DNA of 23,651 bases from JALEFZ01 sp039817415 (lineage in GTDB: Bacteria; Bacteroidota; Bacteroidia; J057). The stretch is from NCBI GenBank assembly GCA_039817415.1, contig JBCBVV010000073.1, positions 1-23,651 on the forward strand. Reading direction: 5' to 3'. Under the pieces are notes generated by a model. It saw only the letters and a program-made list of their open reading frames with translations, did not search any database and was not told the origin of the DNA. This document shows positions 6,024 through 15,038 of the stretch, piece after piece (the stretch's first letter is position 1; each line of letters opens with the position of its first letter). Both the position numbers and the translations under genes were made by a program.

Positions 6024-7853
6024 TTATACGTCATAAATTTCTTCAATGACGTTGTTAAATTTCTCTCTGATTACACGACGTTTTAATTTCATCGTTGGAG
6101 TCAATTCTGCGGCGGTTCCATCCTCTCGGGTAGGCAACCATTCCTCCTTGAGTAGGGCAAATTTCTTGATCTGCTCAATTTTGCTAAACTCAGGATTGTA
6201 TTGGTCAATGATTCCCTGGAACATTTCCAAGGTTTTGGGATGTGCAATAGCTTCGTCAACGGTTGTCCATGCCATGTCATTCTCCTCAAACCACTTTTTC
6301 AAGGCCTCATGTGCAGGGACGATCAACGCAGAAACAAACTTACGCTTTTCTCCTACCACCATGATTTGCTCAACAAAGAAACTCTCTCGAAGCCTATTTT
6401 CGATAGGAGCTGGAGCTACATATTTCCCTCCTGAGGTTTTAAGGAGTTCTTTTTTGCGGTCTGTAATTTTGAGGAATTGGTTGCCTGATGGGCCGGTAAT
6501 GAATTTTCCTACATCCCCTGTTTTGAACCATCGTTCTCCATCAATTTCTTTGAAAACAGCTGCATTGGCTTCAGGATTTTTGTAATAACCCTGCATCACA
6601 TTGGGACCCTTCGCCAAAATCTCTCCTTCATCGTCTCTATATTCTCCCTCTGTAGGGTCTATCTTTAGCTCTACGCCATTGATCACAGGTCCTACTGTGC
6701 CAAAAGCTGCTTTTTGTGGATCAAGGTGGTTGACCGTAAGGGTTGGAGAGGTTTCAGTCAATCCATATCCCTCGCGAATAGGAATACCTGCCGCCGAAAA
6801 TACTCGTGCAATTTTGGCTGGGCAAGGAGCCGCCCCTGTAACGATCAACTGTACATTGCCACCCAGTGCTTCTCTCCATTTCGAGAAAATCAGTCTATCA
6901 GCCAGCCTAAATCGAATATTGTCAACAAAGCCTGGTGCTTTGTGCATGTCATACTTATCAGTCAAATCAAGTGCCCAGAAGAACAGCTTTTTGGCACCGC
7001 CAGAGAGGGTTAAGCCTCTGTTATAGATGCCTTCATAGACCTTTTCCAAGAGGCGAGGAACAGTCGAGAAGAAAACAGGCTGAACCGACTTCAGGTCTCC
7101 CTCATCTCCGCCTAGGTTATCTGTTCCTGTGAAGTGAACCACCATTTTCTTTTTGATCAAGCCAAAGGAAACGGCCCTTTCAAATATGTGACAAAGGGGA
7201 AGGAAGCTCAGGACGTGCGCATCAGGCATATCTGGGAGGATAAATCCTGTTTCCTCAACTACGTGAATGATGTTGGCATGAGTTAGCATGACCCCCTTTG
7301 GATTTCCTGTCGTTCCTGAGGTATAAATGATCGTCGCTAAGTCATCTGTTTTGATGGAAGCTTTGATCTCCTCCATTTTTTCTTTGTGGGCATCGGAGAA
7401 TGTGCTTTCCCAATGGGTACGATTCTGCTGGCGATCAAAGGTGAAAATCTTCTCTAGAGAAGGAACTCTTTGTTGAGCTGACAGAAGTTTGTCATACAGA
7501 TCACCTGCACCACAGTAGGCGAATCTTACTTCTGCATTGTTTAAGATGAATTCGTATTCTTTGGGGCTAATGGTTGGGTACAAGGGGACGCTTATTCCAC
7601 CGGCCATTTGTACAGCAACGTCCATGATGCACCACTCTGGACGATTTTTGTAAGCCACGATCGCCACTTTTTCTCCTGCTTGAAGGCCCATTTCCAGCAA
7701 ACCCATGGCTGCCTTTTCTGACATTTCAACCAATTTATCGGTGCTGAAGTATAACCAGCTACCATTCTCATCTCTTCTGGCCATGGAACGCTCCATGTTG
7801 TGCTCCCTCTGCTGATAATAGAGGTATTCAAAAAGTCTTGTAGTTGTAGTCAT
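6024..7853 (-). CDS. Long-chain fatty acid-CoA ligase (AMP-forming)
   Basis: Activates long-chain fatty acids with ATP and CoA, through an acyl-adenylate, to acyl-CoA for beta-oxidation or lipid synthesis; peripheral membrane or cytosolic. The 609 residues fit the FadD/FAA family. Visible motifs: P-loop IIYTSGTTGNPKGV (175-188), FLPLCHIFER (217-226), EGYGLTETSPT (361-371), WFKTGDVG (442-449), the hinge ITDRKKELLKTSGGKYVAP (463-481) and a C-terminal LTPTMKLKRR block that carries the expected catalytic lysine of the A10 motif. The FAA-type hinge with SGGKYVAP marks it as a long-chain rather than an acetyl-CoA enzyme. The start ATG at 7853 gives a normal N-terminus. It has a candidate promoter upstream and its own terminator, so it is probably monocistronic. 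Confidence 0.95.
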   Translation of the reverse strand: MTTTTRLFEYLYYQQREHNMERSMARRDENGSWLYFSTDKLVEMSEKAAMGLLEMGLQAGEKVAIVAYKNRPEWCIMDVAVQMAGGISVPLYPTISPKEYEFILNNAEVRFAYCGAGDLYDKLLSAQQRVPSLEKIFTFDRQQNRTHWESTFSDAHKEKMEEIKASIKTDDLATIIYTSGTTGNPKGVMLTHANIIHVVEETGFILPDMPDAHVLSFLPLCHIFERAVSFGLIKKKMVVHFTGTDNLGGDEGDLKSVQPVFFSTVPRLLEKVYEGIYNRGLTLSGGAKKLFFWALDLTDKYDMHKAPGFVDNIRFRLADRLIFSKWREALGGNVQLIVTGAAPCPAKIARVFSAAGIPIREGYGLTETSPTLTVNHLDPQKAAFGTVGPVINGVELKIDPTEGEYRDDEGEILAKGPNVMQGYYKNPEANAAVFKEIDGERWFKTGDVGKFITGPSGNQFLKITDRKKELLKTSGGKYVAPAPIENRLRESFFVEQIMVVGEKRKFVSALIVPAHEALKKWFEENDMAWTTVDEAIAHPKTLEMFQGIIDQYNPEFSKIEQIKKFALLKEEWLPTREDGTAAELTPTMKLKRRVIREKFNNVIEEIYDV

Positions 7854-7884
7854 TTCCTTTTATGTACATATGTAATCCTATTCG

Positions 7885-7915
7885 GAAATTTAGAGAAATT
7901 GTAATAAGGGAACAA
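7885..7915 (-). promoter_or_regulatory. Putative promoter of the acyl-CoA synthetase gene
   Basis: On the minus strand TTG (7913-7915), a 20-base spacer and TAAATTTC (7885-7892) match the Bacteroidota consensus in seven of eight -7 positions by my reading. It lies about 32 bases upstream of the start codon. Confidence 0.5.
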
Positions 7916-7962
7916 GACTAAGAATTTGCTTTTAGCGGGAAGGCGAAAATTAATGAGATCAC

Positions 7963-7990
7963 AAAAAAACTACCCGCACAGGGCGGGTAG
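7963..7990 (-). terminator. Terminator ending the glycosyltransferase-small protein cluster
   Basis: A perfect 8-bp stem CTACCCGC/GCGGGTAG (7983-7990 with 7970-7977) with a 5-base loop and seven following U residues on the minus strand. It is the first strong terminator downstream of the genes from 10753 to 8062. Confidence 0.88.
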
Positions 7991-8061
7991 CACAAAATGA
8001 GGTCTATGAGAAAATAATCGTTAAGGCGTTTTTTTGGTGTTTGTTTGGGCAGTTTTACCTT

Positions 8062-8451
8062 TTATTGGAGATCGAAGTCATATAGGATAACCGTTTCTCT
8101 TGCGCCACAGTGAGCGGGAAGGTTTTGGGTTTCATAACTGATCAATATTTTTTGTCCTACCTCAAACTCGTAGTCGTGTTCAGGCATATCGAGTACTTCG
8201 AGTACACCTGTTTTGGTTTTGATTTGCATACGGCAGGCGTCTTTTCCCTTTGGCAGATGATCAATTACACCTGGGACTGAAAACCTGAAATCCTTACGAA
8301 ATGATTCTGCGGGACTGTTGGTTACATGAACTACCTTTTGGGCGTTTGAGGCCTGGTTAGGTAGGCTTGTCTGATGAGATGCACTGACAAAAGCCAGAAA
8401 CAAGAAAGCAGACAGAGACAAAAGTGCCGATACAAGAATAATCTTTTTCAT
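8062..8451 (-). CDS. Small exported protein of unknown function
   Basis: A 129-residue protein that I do not recognise. The ATG at 8451 opens a clear signal peptide or membrane anchor (MKKIILVSALLSLSAFLFLA, then FVSASHQ); an ATG at 8520 would put 23 unlikely residues before it. The mature part contains two cysteines (KDACRM and PAHCGARE) and looks like a small beta-rich domain (FRFSVPGVIDHL, VGQKILISYETQ, TVILYDFDLQ), possibly OB-like; this is a guess. It follows the WecG-type gene with a 132-base gap and no obvious terminator between, so it may be co-transcribed with the polysaccharide genes or have a separate promoter. Confidence 0.75.
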   Translation of the reverse strand: MKKIILVSALLSLSAFLFLAFVSASHQTSLPNQASNAQKVVHVTNSPAESFRKDFRFSVPGVIDHLPKGKDACRMQIKTKTGVLEVLDMPEHDYEFEVGQKILISYETQNLPAHCGARETVILYDFDLQ

Positions 8452-8583
8452 AATATCTGTCGTTAAGACACTATCATATACGGCAGGAGGTATGGGGTAG
8501 GATTGACCTATTTCAGCCAAAAGATGACCGATTTTGTGCGCTTGTGGTCAGATTGGGTAAAAAAGGGCGTCCAAGCCTTCGAT

Positions 8584-9360
8584 CTATTTGGAAAAGGGGA
8601 ATGTATAACGTCCAATTTTTTGAAGGAAGGCATAATAGAAAAAGGGCATATCATCTACTAGATAGCGTTTTGCCAATCTTCCAGGTTCTTGAAGCATACG
8701 GTAAAACCATTCCATGCCTATTTTACTGATCCATGCAGGGGCTCTTTGAGTTTCGCCAGCGATGAAATCTATTGTCTTACCAATAGCCATGAAACACTTG
8801 ACCGAGGGCAGCCTATCTTTGTGTTGGATGATCCAATGTTCCTGTTTAGGTGCTCCTACTCCGACAGCCAATACAGTTGCCCCAGACGTTAGGATCATAT
8901 CGTAAATCTTGGCTGTTTCGGACGGATTGTGTTCGAATCCAAAGGGAGGAGAATAAAATCCAGTAACCAATTTCCTTCCCGAAGATTGATTTAGCTTTTT
9001 GGCAGCAGCTTGTACGCTTGATGCTGTGCCACCCAGTAGGAAGACCTTTACATCTTGATTCTCTTTATGATAGTCGCAAAAGGCGGGGAAAAAATCTGAT
9101 CCTGCGATTTGTGCTTTGAAGCCTTCCCCAAAGAAAAAAGAAGAAACAGCCATGATGATTCTCGAATCACAACTCTTGAAATCTGCTTGTTGGTAGGTGC
9201 GGAAAAAATCCTCATCCTTTTGCAATTTCATAAGGTGATCGATATTCGGGGTAAACAATACGCCCTCCTCATAAACCTCAAGCCATTCAGGCAGGCTAAG
9301 GTTATGAATCTTGACATTCAAAACTTGAACAGAAGGAAGGGAAGTCGGATCAATAGGCAT
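8584..9360 (-). CDS. WecG/TagA/CpsF family glycosyltransferase (GT26)
   Basis: Adds the second sugar, in known members an N-acetylmannosamine-type residue, to a polyprenyl-diphosphate-linked sugar during surface polysaccharide or teichoic acid assembly; the exact sugar here is unknown. The 258 residues show the family signatures: FTPNIDHLMKLQKD (36-49), VKVFLLGGTASSV, AVGVGAPKQEHW, IDFIAGETQRAPAW and GMEWFYRMLQEPGRLAKRY. The protein is cytosolic, associated with the inner membrane face. Its ATG (9360) overlaps the 3' end of the upstream glycosylphosphotransferase by 11 bases, indicating translational coupling and action in consecutive steps. Length is normal for the family. Confidence 0.93.
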   Translation of the reverse strand: MPIDPTSLPSVQVLNVKIHNLSLPEWLEVYEEGVLFTPNIDHLMKLQKDEDFFRTYQQADFKSCDSRIIMAVSSFFFGEGFKAQIAGSDFFPAFCDYHKENQDVKVFLLGGTASSVQAAAKKLNQSSGRKLVTGFYSPPFGFEHNPSETAKIYDMILTSGATVLAVGVGAPKQEHWIIQHKDRLPSVKCFMAIGKTIDFIAGETQRAPAWISKIGMEWFYRMLQEPGRLAKRYLVDDMPFFYYAFLQKIGRYTFPFSK

Positions 9361-10753
9361 TTTCCTGACCTTTAAACATCAGCCAGATGGTATGTAAAAT
9401 GATTTTGATATCCAACCAAAGACTCCAATTTTCAATATACCAAGCGTCGTGTTTGACACGCTGAACCATCATTTCAGGATCTTCTGTACCGCCGCGGAAT
9501 CCATTTACCTGTGCATGTCCTGTTATCCCAGGAAGAACAAAGTGTCTTAAAAGATACTTGTTGATACGGCGTGAATATTCATCGGTATGGCTAACCATGT
9601 GAGGGCGAGGTCCTACCACAGACATGTTGCCGAGTAAGACATTTAAAAATTGGGGAATCTCGTCTAGACTCGTTTTTCGAAGGAATTTTCCAACTCTGGT
9701 GATACGGTCATCATCCTTCTTCGCCTGAGAGTCGCTCTCACTCTCTACATACATTGTTCTAAATTTGTAGATATGGAAGTTTTCAGCATTTCTTCCTGTT
9801 CGGAGCTGTTTGAGAAAGACAGGTCCCTTAGAATCCAACATAATAGCAATAGAAACGATGGGGATTAGGATGGGGAAAAGCAATACGATGACCAGCAGAG
9901 AAAAAATGATATCGAAGGCCCGTTTGATCATGACATTTCCGAGGAATTTTAAAGGTTCCTGTCGAATGGTAAGTGTAGGATAGGGGCCAATAAAGTCTAG
10001 TTCGAAGTTTCTGCGCTTTAAGGGATTGAAGTCACTGATCATCCGGAAGTAGATAAAATGGTCATCCGTAAAGTCAGAAAGTTCATCTATCAATTGCTCA
10101 TCCGCTAAGGACATGGAAAAGTATAATTCAGATATCTGGTTCTTTTCCTGCAATACTTTAAGATCCTTTACTGCTGTTTCAATGGCTTGTTGCTTTTCAT
10201 TCTCATCAAGCTCAGGATTCATATCTGAAAGCAAATGAACAACCCCAGTCTGGTTTTCGTCCAGAAACTCTCCTAACTCATGCATGATGGGATCAGGTCC
10301 AACCATGACAATTTTGCGGGTGATATAGGTAACCGATTCAAATACCTTATAACCGATGAAAAGAAGAGATCGAAAAGTAAGGGCGGTAAGAAGGGTGGAG
10401 GAGTAAGTCAGAATGAGGTAGTAGCGAGAGAGATATTGTGCCTTTGCAGATACAATAAAAAAGAGAATCAAGAAGACATGGAGCATGGCAGTGGTCAAGA
10501 AATTCCAAAGCATGGTTTGCATGTCCTCAAATTTAGAGGAGTCATAGCTGTTGGCCATCAAGGAGATTCCCATCCATCCTAGTCCGAAAATAAGGAAGAA
10601 GGAAAAATAAAATCCCTCAACAGATTCGAAGCTATTGTATCTCAGGAAATAGGCAAAGCGGCAGGATTGATAGACCAAAAAGAATTCTGTAATCAGGGCA
10701 AATACCTTGAGTAGGTAAAATTGATTCCTCATTTGTACAGAAGGATTGAGCAT
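9350..10753 (-). CDS. Polyprenyl glycosylphosphotransferase, initiating exopolysaccharide synthesis (WbaP/WcaJ-like)
   Basis: Transfers a sugar-1-phosphate from a nucleotide sugar to undecaprenyl phosphate, the priming step of surface polysaccharide synthesis. The 467 residues have four N-terminal membrane segments (roughly within 15-125) and a Rossmann-like soluble region to about 260. A fifth membrane segment follows (IIFSLLVIVLLFPILIPIVS), then the catalytic domain. That domain carries the family motifs KRAFDIIFS, GPVFLKQLRTGRN, HIYKFRTMYVES, TSLDEIPQFLNVLLGNMSV with VGPRPHMVSH, and LPGITGHAQVNGFRGG. Start at ATG 10753; M8 is a possible alternative. It is first in a minus-strand operon with the WecG-type gene, giving steps one and two of the same pathway. 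No flippase or polymerase gene is seen nearby, so those must lie elsewhere. Confidence 0.94.
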   Translation of the reverse strand: MLNPSVQMRNQFYLLKVFALITEFFLVYQSCRFAYFLRYNSFESVEGFYFSFFLIFGLGWMGISLMANSYDSSKFEDMQTMLWNFLTTAMLHVFLILFFIVSAKAQYLSRYYLILTYSSTLLTALTFRSLLFIGYKVFESVTYITRKIVMVGPDPIMHELGEFLDENQTGVVHLLSDMNPELDENEKQQAIETAVKDLKVLQEKNQISELYFSMSLADEQLIDELSDFTDDHFIYFRMISDFNPLKRRNFELDFIGPYPTLTIRQEPLKFLGNVMIKRAFDIIFSLLVIVLLFPILIPIVSIAIMLDSKGPVFLKQLRTGRNAENFHIYKFRTMYVESESDSQAKKDDDRITRVGKFLRKTSLDEIPQFLNVLLGNMSVVGPRPHMVSHTDEYSRRINKYLLRHFVLPGITGHAQVNGFRGGTEDPEMMVQRVKHDAWYIENWSLWLDIKIILHTIWLMFKGQENAY

Positions 10754-11200
10754 GGTCTATTCTTGATTTATGAGTCTAAAACTGCTTGGCCAACATAAAA
10801 TAAATTTACCAAGCTGAGATCTACACCCCCATTATCCGGAATATATTACCTCTTACTGGTAGTTTTTTTCACTTTAATGGACGAATGAGGACAGCCTGGG
10901 TACATCTACCTGAGAAGAATTGTGCGTAATGGGTTAGTTTATTGGCTTTGACTCATTTCATAGTCAGGGGATTAATAATTGTCTTTCCCTATTATCCGGG
11001 TGGCCGCCATCCTCCAACTTAGTGGTCTTCAGCCATATTATTTCCATTAATATATTTTACCTTTCGAATATGAAAAGGACTTAATGTTACCTTATGGTAG
11101 ATCTAGGCTCCTAATAAGAGGCGTCCTTTACCTTCATAAGGCTTTTAGAGGATATGGGGAAAGGACGTTCGTTATCGCATGTAAACAACACAAATAAACT
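10754..11200. other. Divergent intergenic region between polysaccharide operon and lipoprotein gene
   Basis: About 450 bases holding the promoters of two divergent units. I see no gene. Small structures: an 8-bp palindrome TTGGCCAA (10786-10793), GCTTGG/CCAAGC arms (10784-10789 and 10809-10814), two copies of ATTATCCGG exactly 160 bases apart (10831-10839, 10991-10999), and inverted CGTCCTTT/AAAGGACG (11122-11129 and 11160-11167). TACCTTTC at 11058-11065 resembles a plus-strand -7 element but lacks a -33 TTG. None of these is proven regulatory. Confidence 0.45.
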
Positions 11201-11635
11201 ATGATGAAAAGATTACTACCCATCGCATTGTTAGCTTCCATTTTTTTCTGGTCCTGTAAGGGGAGCCAATACACACCTGAAACCTTTAGCAAGAAGCAGG
11301 TGATTTTTGGTTCTGGTGGAGGAGTAACCGGCAAATACGAAGTATATACCTTATTGGAGAATGGCCAATTCTTCTACACCAATTCTATCAGTGAAAAAAG
11401 AGAAGAGTTATCTCCAGTTGCCAAAAAAAGTGTGAAGGCTGTTTTCGAGATGATGAAGAAAATGGATTTCAAACAGCAGGTGACAAATGCACCCGGGAAT
11501 TATAACCACTTTATCAAACTAAAGGAGGATGGTGATGTCCACGAGTACACCTGGGTAGATGACAGTTCTGATGCCTCTAGTGCTATGATCGAGCTCTTTA
11601 GGATGCTAAACAACATGAAGAATCCAACTGAATAA
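11201..11635 (+). CDS. Small lipoprotein of unknown function
   Basis: The 144 residues start with a lipoprotein signal peptide: MMKRLLPIALLAS, then a lipobox ending FFWSCKG with Cys19 as the lipidation site. The acylated protein would be anchored in the inner or outer membrane. The mature part, about 125 residues, includes FGSGGGVTGKYEVYTL followed by a stretch of alternating beta and helix; I do not recognise the family. It precedes the M4 protease gene by 48 bases on the same strand with no terminator between, so the two may form an operon. A role as a partner or inhibitor of the protease is possible but is only inference. The ATG at 11204 is an equivalent start. Confidence 0.85.
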   Translation: MMKRLLPIALLASIFFWSCKGSQYTPETFSKKQVIFGSGGGVTGKYEVYTLLENGQFFYTNSISEKREELSPVAKKSVKAVFEMMKKMDFKQQVTNAPGNYNHFIKLKEDGDVHEYTWVDDSSDASSAMIELFRMLNNMKNPTE

Positions 11636-11683
11636 TCCTTATCATCTATTTCTATTACTAAGAAAAAAACTAACGACAGACAT

Positions 11684-14600
11684 ATGAAAACCTTTTTACT
11701 CAAATTAAGCTGCTTGAGCTTGCTTTTGGGGATGATGATAGTTCCTGTCTTCGCCCAGGGCCTTGATCAAAACAAAAGAAAAACCGGACTACCAGTAAAA
11801 GTTGTTCCAAGCCAGAGCCATTTACCGATCGTTCGTTTTAATGCTAATCAGCAAATTGCCAAGGCTACTCCCTTTAGTCCCATATCTGTTCAACATTCAA
11901 ATACTCCTATTAATGCTGATGTGAGAGAATTGGTAAAGGATCCAGCGACTGATCTTCCTATTTTCTTCAAGGCAGATGTACCCCAAATTAGCTTTAAGTC
12001 AGCTAGCCCCCTAGATCAATCTATTATCCTGGCGTATCAGTTTTTGACAGATCATAAGGCCATGCTAAAGATAGATCTTCCCAATAGTGATTTTGAAGTT
12101 TCCGATTTGCATGAAGATCATCTAGGCATGCAGCATGTGAAGATGGCTCAATACTATCAAGGCTTACCTGTGTATGGAGGAGAGGTCTATGTGCACGTTG
12201 ATGGCCAGGACGAAATAACCTTTACCGGTCGTTATCAGCCTTCTTTTGAGCTCCCTTCCATTCAGCCTCAGTTAACAGAGGAAGTAGCCATTCAGGCTGC
12301 ATTAGCAGATGTTTCTCAGTACGGCGAAATCCAAGATTTTAATCCTACCTGGCAAAAAATCCTCGACTATACCGGTCCAAAGGTAGAGTTGATTGTTTTT
12401 ACCGATCAAAGCGTATTAACCAGACACAGGCTAGCCTATCATATTACCGTCCGCCCCAATGTAGTGGGGAGATACGAGTATTTTGTTGATGCGAATACAG
12501 GGGATATCCTTTCCCATTTCGACCATACTTGCCATGTCGGTCCAACAGTCGGAACAGCACTTGATTTGAACAATGTTTCAAGGTCGCTGGGTGTATTTGA
12601 GGACACAGATGGTACTTTTTACATGCTGGATGCAGGTGTCCCTATGTTCACGGGGAGTACAAACGCTTTCCCCGCCGATGGGTCAGGCTTTATTCTGACT
12701 GCGGATATGAACAATACGCCTATTACCAATCCGTCCTACTTTTACCTCACGGCAAACAATGCCAATTCATGGTCCAAGAATGCGGTATCCGCCCATTACA
12801 ATGCGAGAGTATCTTATGATTACTTTCGTACTACCTTTAACAGAAGTAGTATCAATGGTCAGGGTGGAGATATTATATCTTTTATCAATGTGGCTGATGA
12901 CAATGGAGGCGGTCTTGACAATGCCTTCTGGAATGGCCAAGCTATGTTTTACGGCAGTGGTGATCAGGCTTTTTCTCCACTAGCAGGTGCCTTGGACGTA
13001 GGGGGACATGAGATGTCTCATGGGGTAATTCAGGAAACAGCTAACCTAGAGTATCAAGGACAATCTGGAGCTTTGAATGAGTCATTTGCCGATATTTTCG
13101 GTGTGATGATTGAGGATGATCCAAATGATTGGCAACTAGGTGAAGATGTTACTTCTACCCAGTTTTTCCCTACAGGTGCCTTAAGAGATATGGCCAATCC
13201 CAACAATGGCGGTAACAGCCTGAGTGATAACGGATGGCAACCTGACCATATGGATGATATTTATACAGGGACTGCCGATAATGGAGGGGTTCATATCAAC
13301 TCTGGTATTGTAAACCGTGCTTACTACTTATATGCAACAGCTATTGGAAGGGCAAAAGCAGAGCAAGTATTCTATCGTGCCCTTACAACCTACCTGACTA
13401 GATCAAGTCAGTTTTTAGATGGTAGATTTACGGTTATCAAATCCGCTGAAGACCTTCATGGTGTAGGATCAAACGAAGCTAATCAAGCTGCCTCTGCTTT
13501 TGATCAGGTAGGTATCCTTGATCCCAACGGAGGAAGTAGCAGCAATGGTGGAAATGACTATGAAGATGACCTGAACACCAATCCAGGAGCTGAATTTATC
13601 ATTTCCAATGACGTAAACCCTTCGGATATCAATACGTGGTACATTTCTGATACTTCTGCCCAATCCTTTGCTGCCGTTTCTACTAGATCTCCACAAACGC
13701 GTATTTCGGTTACAGACAATGGGCAATTTGGATACTTCGTCGGAGAGGACAAGCATATTTATCGCCTGACCCTCGATGCAAATAATCCATCGGAAACTCA
13801 GCTTAGTTCCAACCCTGAATGGGACAATGTGGCTGTATCAAAAGATGGCTCAAGATTGGCTGCAATTACCACTTCCATCGATACCTCGATTTATGTGTTT
13901 AACCTAACTACAAATCCTATATCAGGCACGATCTTCAAATTGTATAACCCCACAACCGCCACAGGAGGAGTCAATTCGGGAGGGGTGTTGTATGCTGATG
14001 CGATTTCATGGGATGTTTCTGGTGAGTACATCTTGTATGATGCGCTGAATCGTATTCCAAATTCTCAGGGGGCAGATCTAGAGTATTGGGATGTAGGACT
14101 TCTACGTGCCTGGGACAATGCCTCTAACTCAGCTGGGGATGGCTTCATTGTAAAGTTATTTACCAATCTTCCAGAAGGGTTTAGTTTGGGGAATGCAGAG
14201 TTTTCTAAGAATTCACCCTATATCATTGCCTTTGATTATTTCAATCAGGTTACCCAACAAGTTGATGTGCTGGGCGCCAATATCGAAAGAGGCGAAGTAG
14301 GAACCCTCGTTTCCAATAACCCTGTTTTGGGATATCCAAGTTTCTCAAATAAGGATACCAAAGTGCTCCTGAATGACGAATTCAACAACAATTTTGTCTT
14401 GAGTGTGGTAGACCTGCAAACAGACAAAATCAATGCTCAAGCAGCCAAAACACCATTAATCAATTTTGTGAGATTTGGAACTTGGTACGCTACTGGCTCA
14501 AGAGACCTGAGTGTAAGTGTAGGAGATGTCGTTGAGGCAGATGGTCTGGTGGTATATCCCAACCCTTCCTCGGGGCTGGTATCCATTGACATTGCCGAAG

Positions 14601-14782
14601 CGACTGGAGAATACCAATTCGAACTCATTAACCTGCAAGGTCAGCAAATCTGGAAAGGAAAAGAGCACGTCGTCGGCGGTGCTGCCCTTCAACTAGACCT
14701 CTCAAAAGTGGCTAGAGGTTCCTACTTCCTCAACATCCATAAGGACGATGAGAGTTGGATAAGAAAGCTGATGATTCAATAG
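11684..14782 (+). CDS. Secreted M4 (thermolysin-like) metalloprotease with T9SS sorting domain
   Basis: Extracellular zinc endopeptidase. The 1032 residues start with a signal peptide (about 1-25, ending VFAQG). An FTP/PepSY-type inhibitory propeptide follows (about 100-285), with NADVRELVKDPATDLPIFF just before it. The M4 catalytic domain covers about 290-605: HEMSH at 442-446, third zinc ligand E466 in GALNESFADIFG, and catalytic H537 in DNGGVHINSGIVNRAYYL. The H442-E466 spacing equals that of thermolysin. A Ser/Gly/Asn linker (about 610-625) leads to a region of roughly 300 residues with propeller-like repeats (for example SSNPEWDNVAVSKDGSRLAA). The type A sorting domain (about 950-1032, VVYPNPSSGLVSIDI to the C-terminus) directs T9SS export. 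All catalytic residues are present. Confidence 0.95.
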   Translation: MKTFLLKLSCLSLLLGMMIVPVFAQGLDQNKRKTGLPVKVVPSQSHLPIVRFNANQQIAKATPFSPISVQHSNTPINADVRELVKDPATDLPIFFKADVPQISFKSASPLDQSIILAYQFLTDHKAMLKIDLPNSDFEVSDLHEDHLGMQHVKMAQYYQGLPVYGGEVYVHVDGQDEITFTGRYQPSFELPSIQPQLTEEVAIQAALADVSQYGEIQDFNPTWQKILDYTGPKVELIVFTDQSVLTRHRLAYHITVRPNVVGRYEYFVDANTGDILSHFDHTCHVGPTVGTALDLNNVSRSLGVFEDTDGTFYMLDAGVPMFTGSTNAFPADGSGFILTADMNNTPITNPSYFYLTANNANSWSKNAVSAHYNARVSYDYFRTTFNRSSINGQGGDIISFINVADDNGGGLDNAFWNGQAMFYGSGDQAFSPLAGALDVGGHEMSHGVIQETANLEYQGQSGALNESFADIFGVMIEDDPNDWQLGEDVTSTQFFPTGALRDMANPNNGGNSLSDNGWQPDHMDDIYTGTADNGGVHINSGIVNRAYYLYATAIGRAKAEQVFYRALTTYLTRSSQFLDGRFTVIKSAEDLHGVGSNEANQAASAFDQVGILDPNGGSSSNGGNDYEDDLNTNPGAEFIISNDVNPSDINTWYISDTSAQSFAAVSTRSPQTRISVTDNGQFGYFVGEDKHIYRLTLDANNPSETQLSSNPEWDNVAVSKDGSRLAAITTSIDTSIYVFNLTTNPISGTIFKLYNPTTATGGVNSGGVLYADAISWDVSGEYILYDALNRIPNSQGADLEYWDVGLLRAWDNASNSAGDGFIVKLFTNLPEGFSLGNAEFSKNSPYIIAFDYFNQVTQQVDVLGANIERGEVGTLVSNNPVLGYPSFSNKDTKVLLNDEFNNNFVLSVVDLQTDKINAQAAKTPLINFVRFGTWYATGSRDLSVSVGDVVEADGLVVYPNPSSGLVSIDIAEATGEYQFELINLQGQQIWKGKEHVVGGAALQLDLSKVARGSYFLNIHKDDESWIRKLMIQ

Positions 14783-14806
14783 AAAACATTCACTTGAAGT
14801 ACGAAC

Positions 14807-14842
14807 AGAAAGGTCATCATTTTGCATGGTGGCCTTTCTTAT
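14807..14842 (+). terminator. Terminator of the M4 protease gene
   Basis: A 13-bp stem (14807-14819 with 14827-14839, with T-G wobbles) and a 7-base loop lie 24 bases after the stop codon, followed by TTATTAGGG, a modest T tract. The outer seven pairs, AGAAAGG/CCTTTCT, are perfect. Confidence 0.75.
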
Positions 14843-14904
14843 TAGGGTATGTTTTAACCAATTGAGGGCTCTTTCGTAGAAGAAAGGGCAATTTTTAACT
14901 GAAA

Positions 14905-14935
14905 TTGTCAATGCGGAAGGGAATGTGTACTTTCG
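14905..14935 (+). promoter_or_regulatory. Promoter of tRNA-Arg
   Basis: TTG (14905-14907), a 20-base spacer and TACTTTCG (14928-14935; one mismatch to TAnnTTTG) lie just upstream of the tRNA, placing the transcription start at or very near its first base. Confidence 0.6.
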
Positions 14936-14942
14936 TATATAA

Positions 14943-15016
14943 GCCCGCATAGCTCAGGGGATTAGAGCATCGGTTTCCGGAGCCGAGGGTCGTAGGTTCG
15001 AATCCTACTGTGGGTA
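14943..15016 (+). tRNA. tRNA-Arg (anticodon CCG)
   Basis: A full cloverleaf. The acceptor GCCCGCA pairs with TGTGGGT (two G-U pairs), with discriminator A. The D arm is GCTC/GAGC. The anticodon stem TCGGT/GCCGA has loop TTCCGGA, anticodon CCG, reading arginine CGG. The T arm is GTAGG-TTCGAAT-CCTAC. CCA is not encoded (CTTT follows). An integrase gene begins about 230 bases downstream, so this tRNA is the likely attachment site of an integrative element. The tRNA itself is intact. Confidence 0.96.
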
Positions 15017-15038
15017 CTTTTTTGATACATTATTTCCG

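Noticed and set aside
6046..7132. Several plus-strand frames of 77-179 codons opposite the acyl-CoA synthetase
   Set aside because: They are antisense shadows of a gene whose every family motif is present on the minus strand.
14990..15016. A second copy of the tRNA-Arg 3' end as attR
   Set aside because: I looked downstream to 17454 and found no convincing copy of 12 or more bases; the far end, if any, is outside the window.
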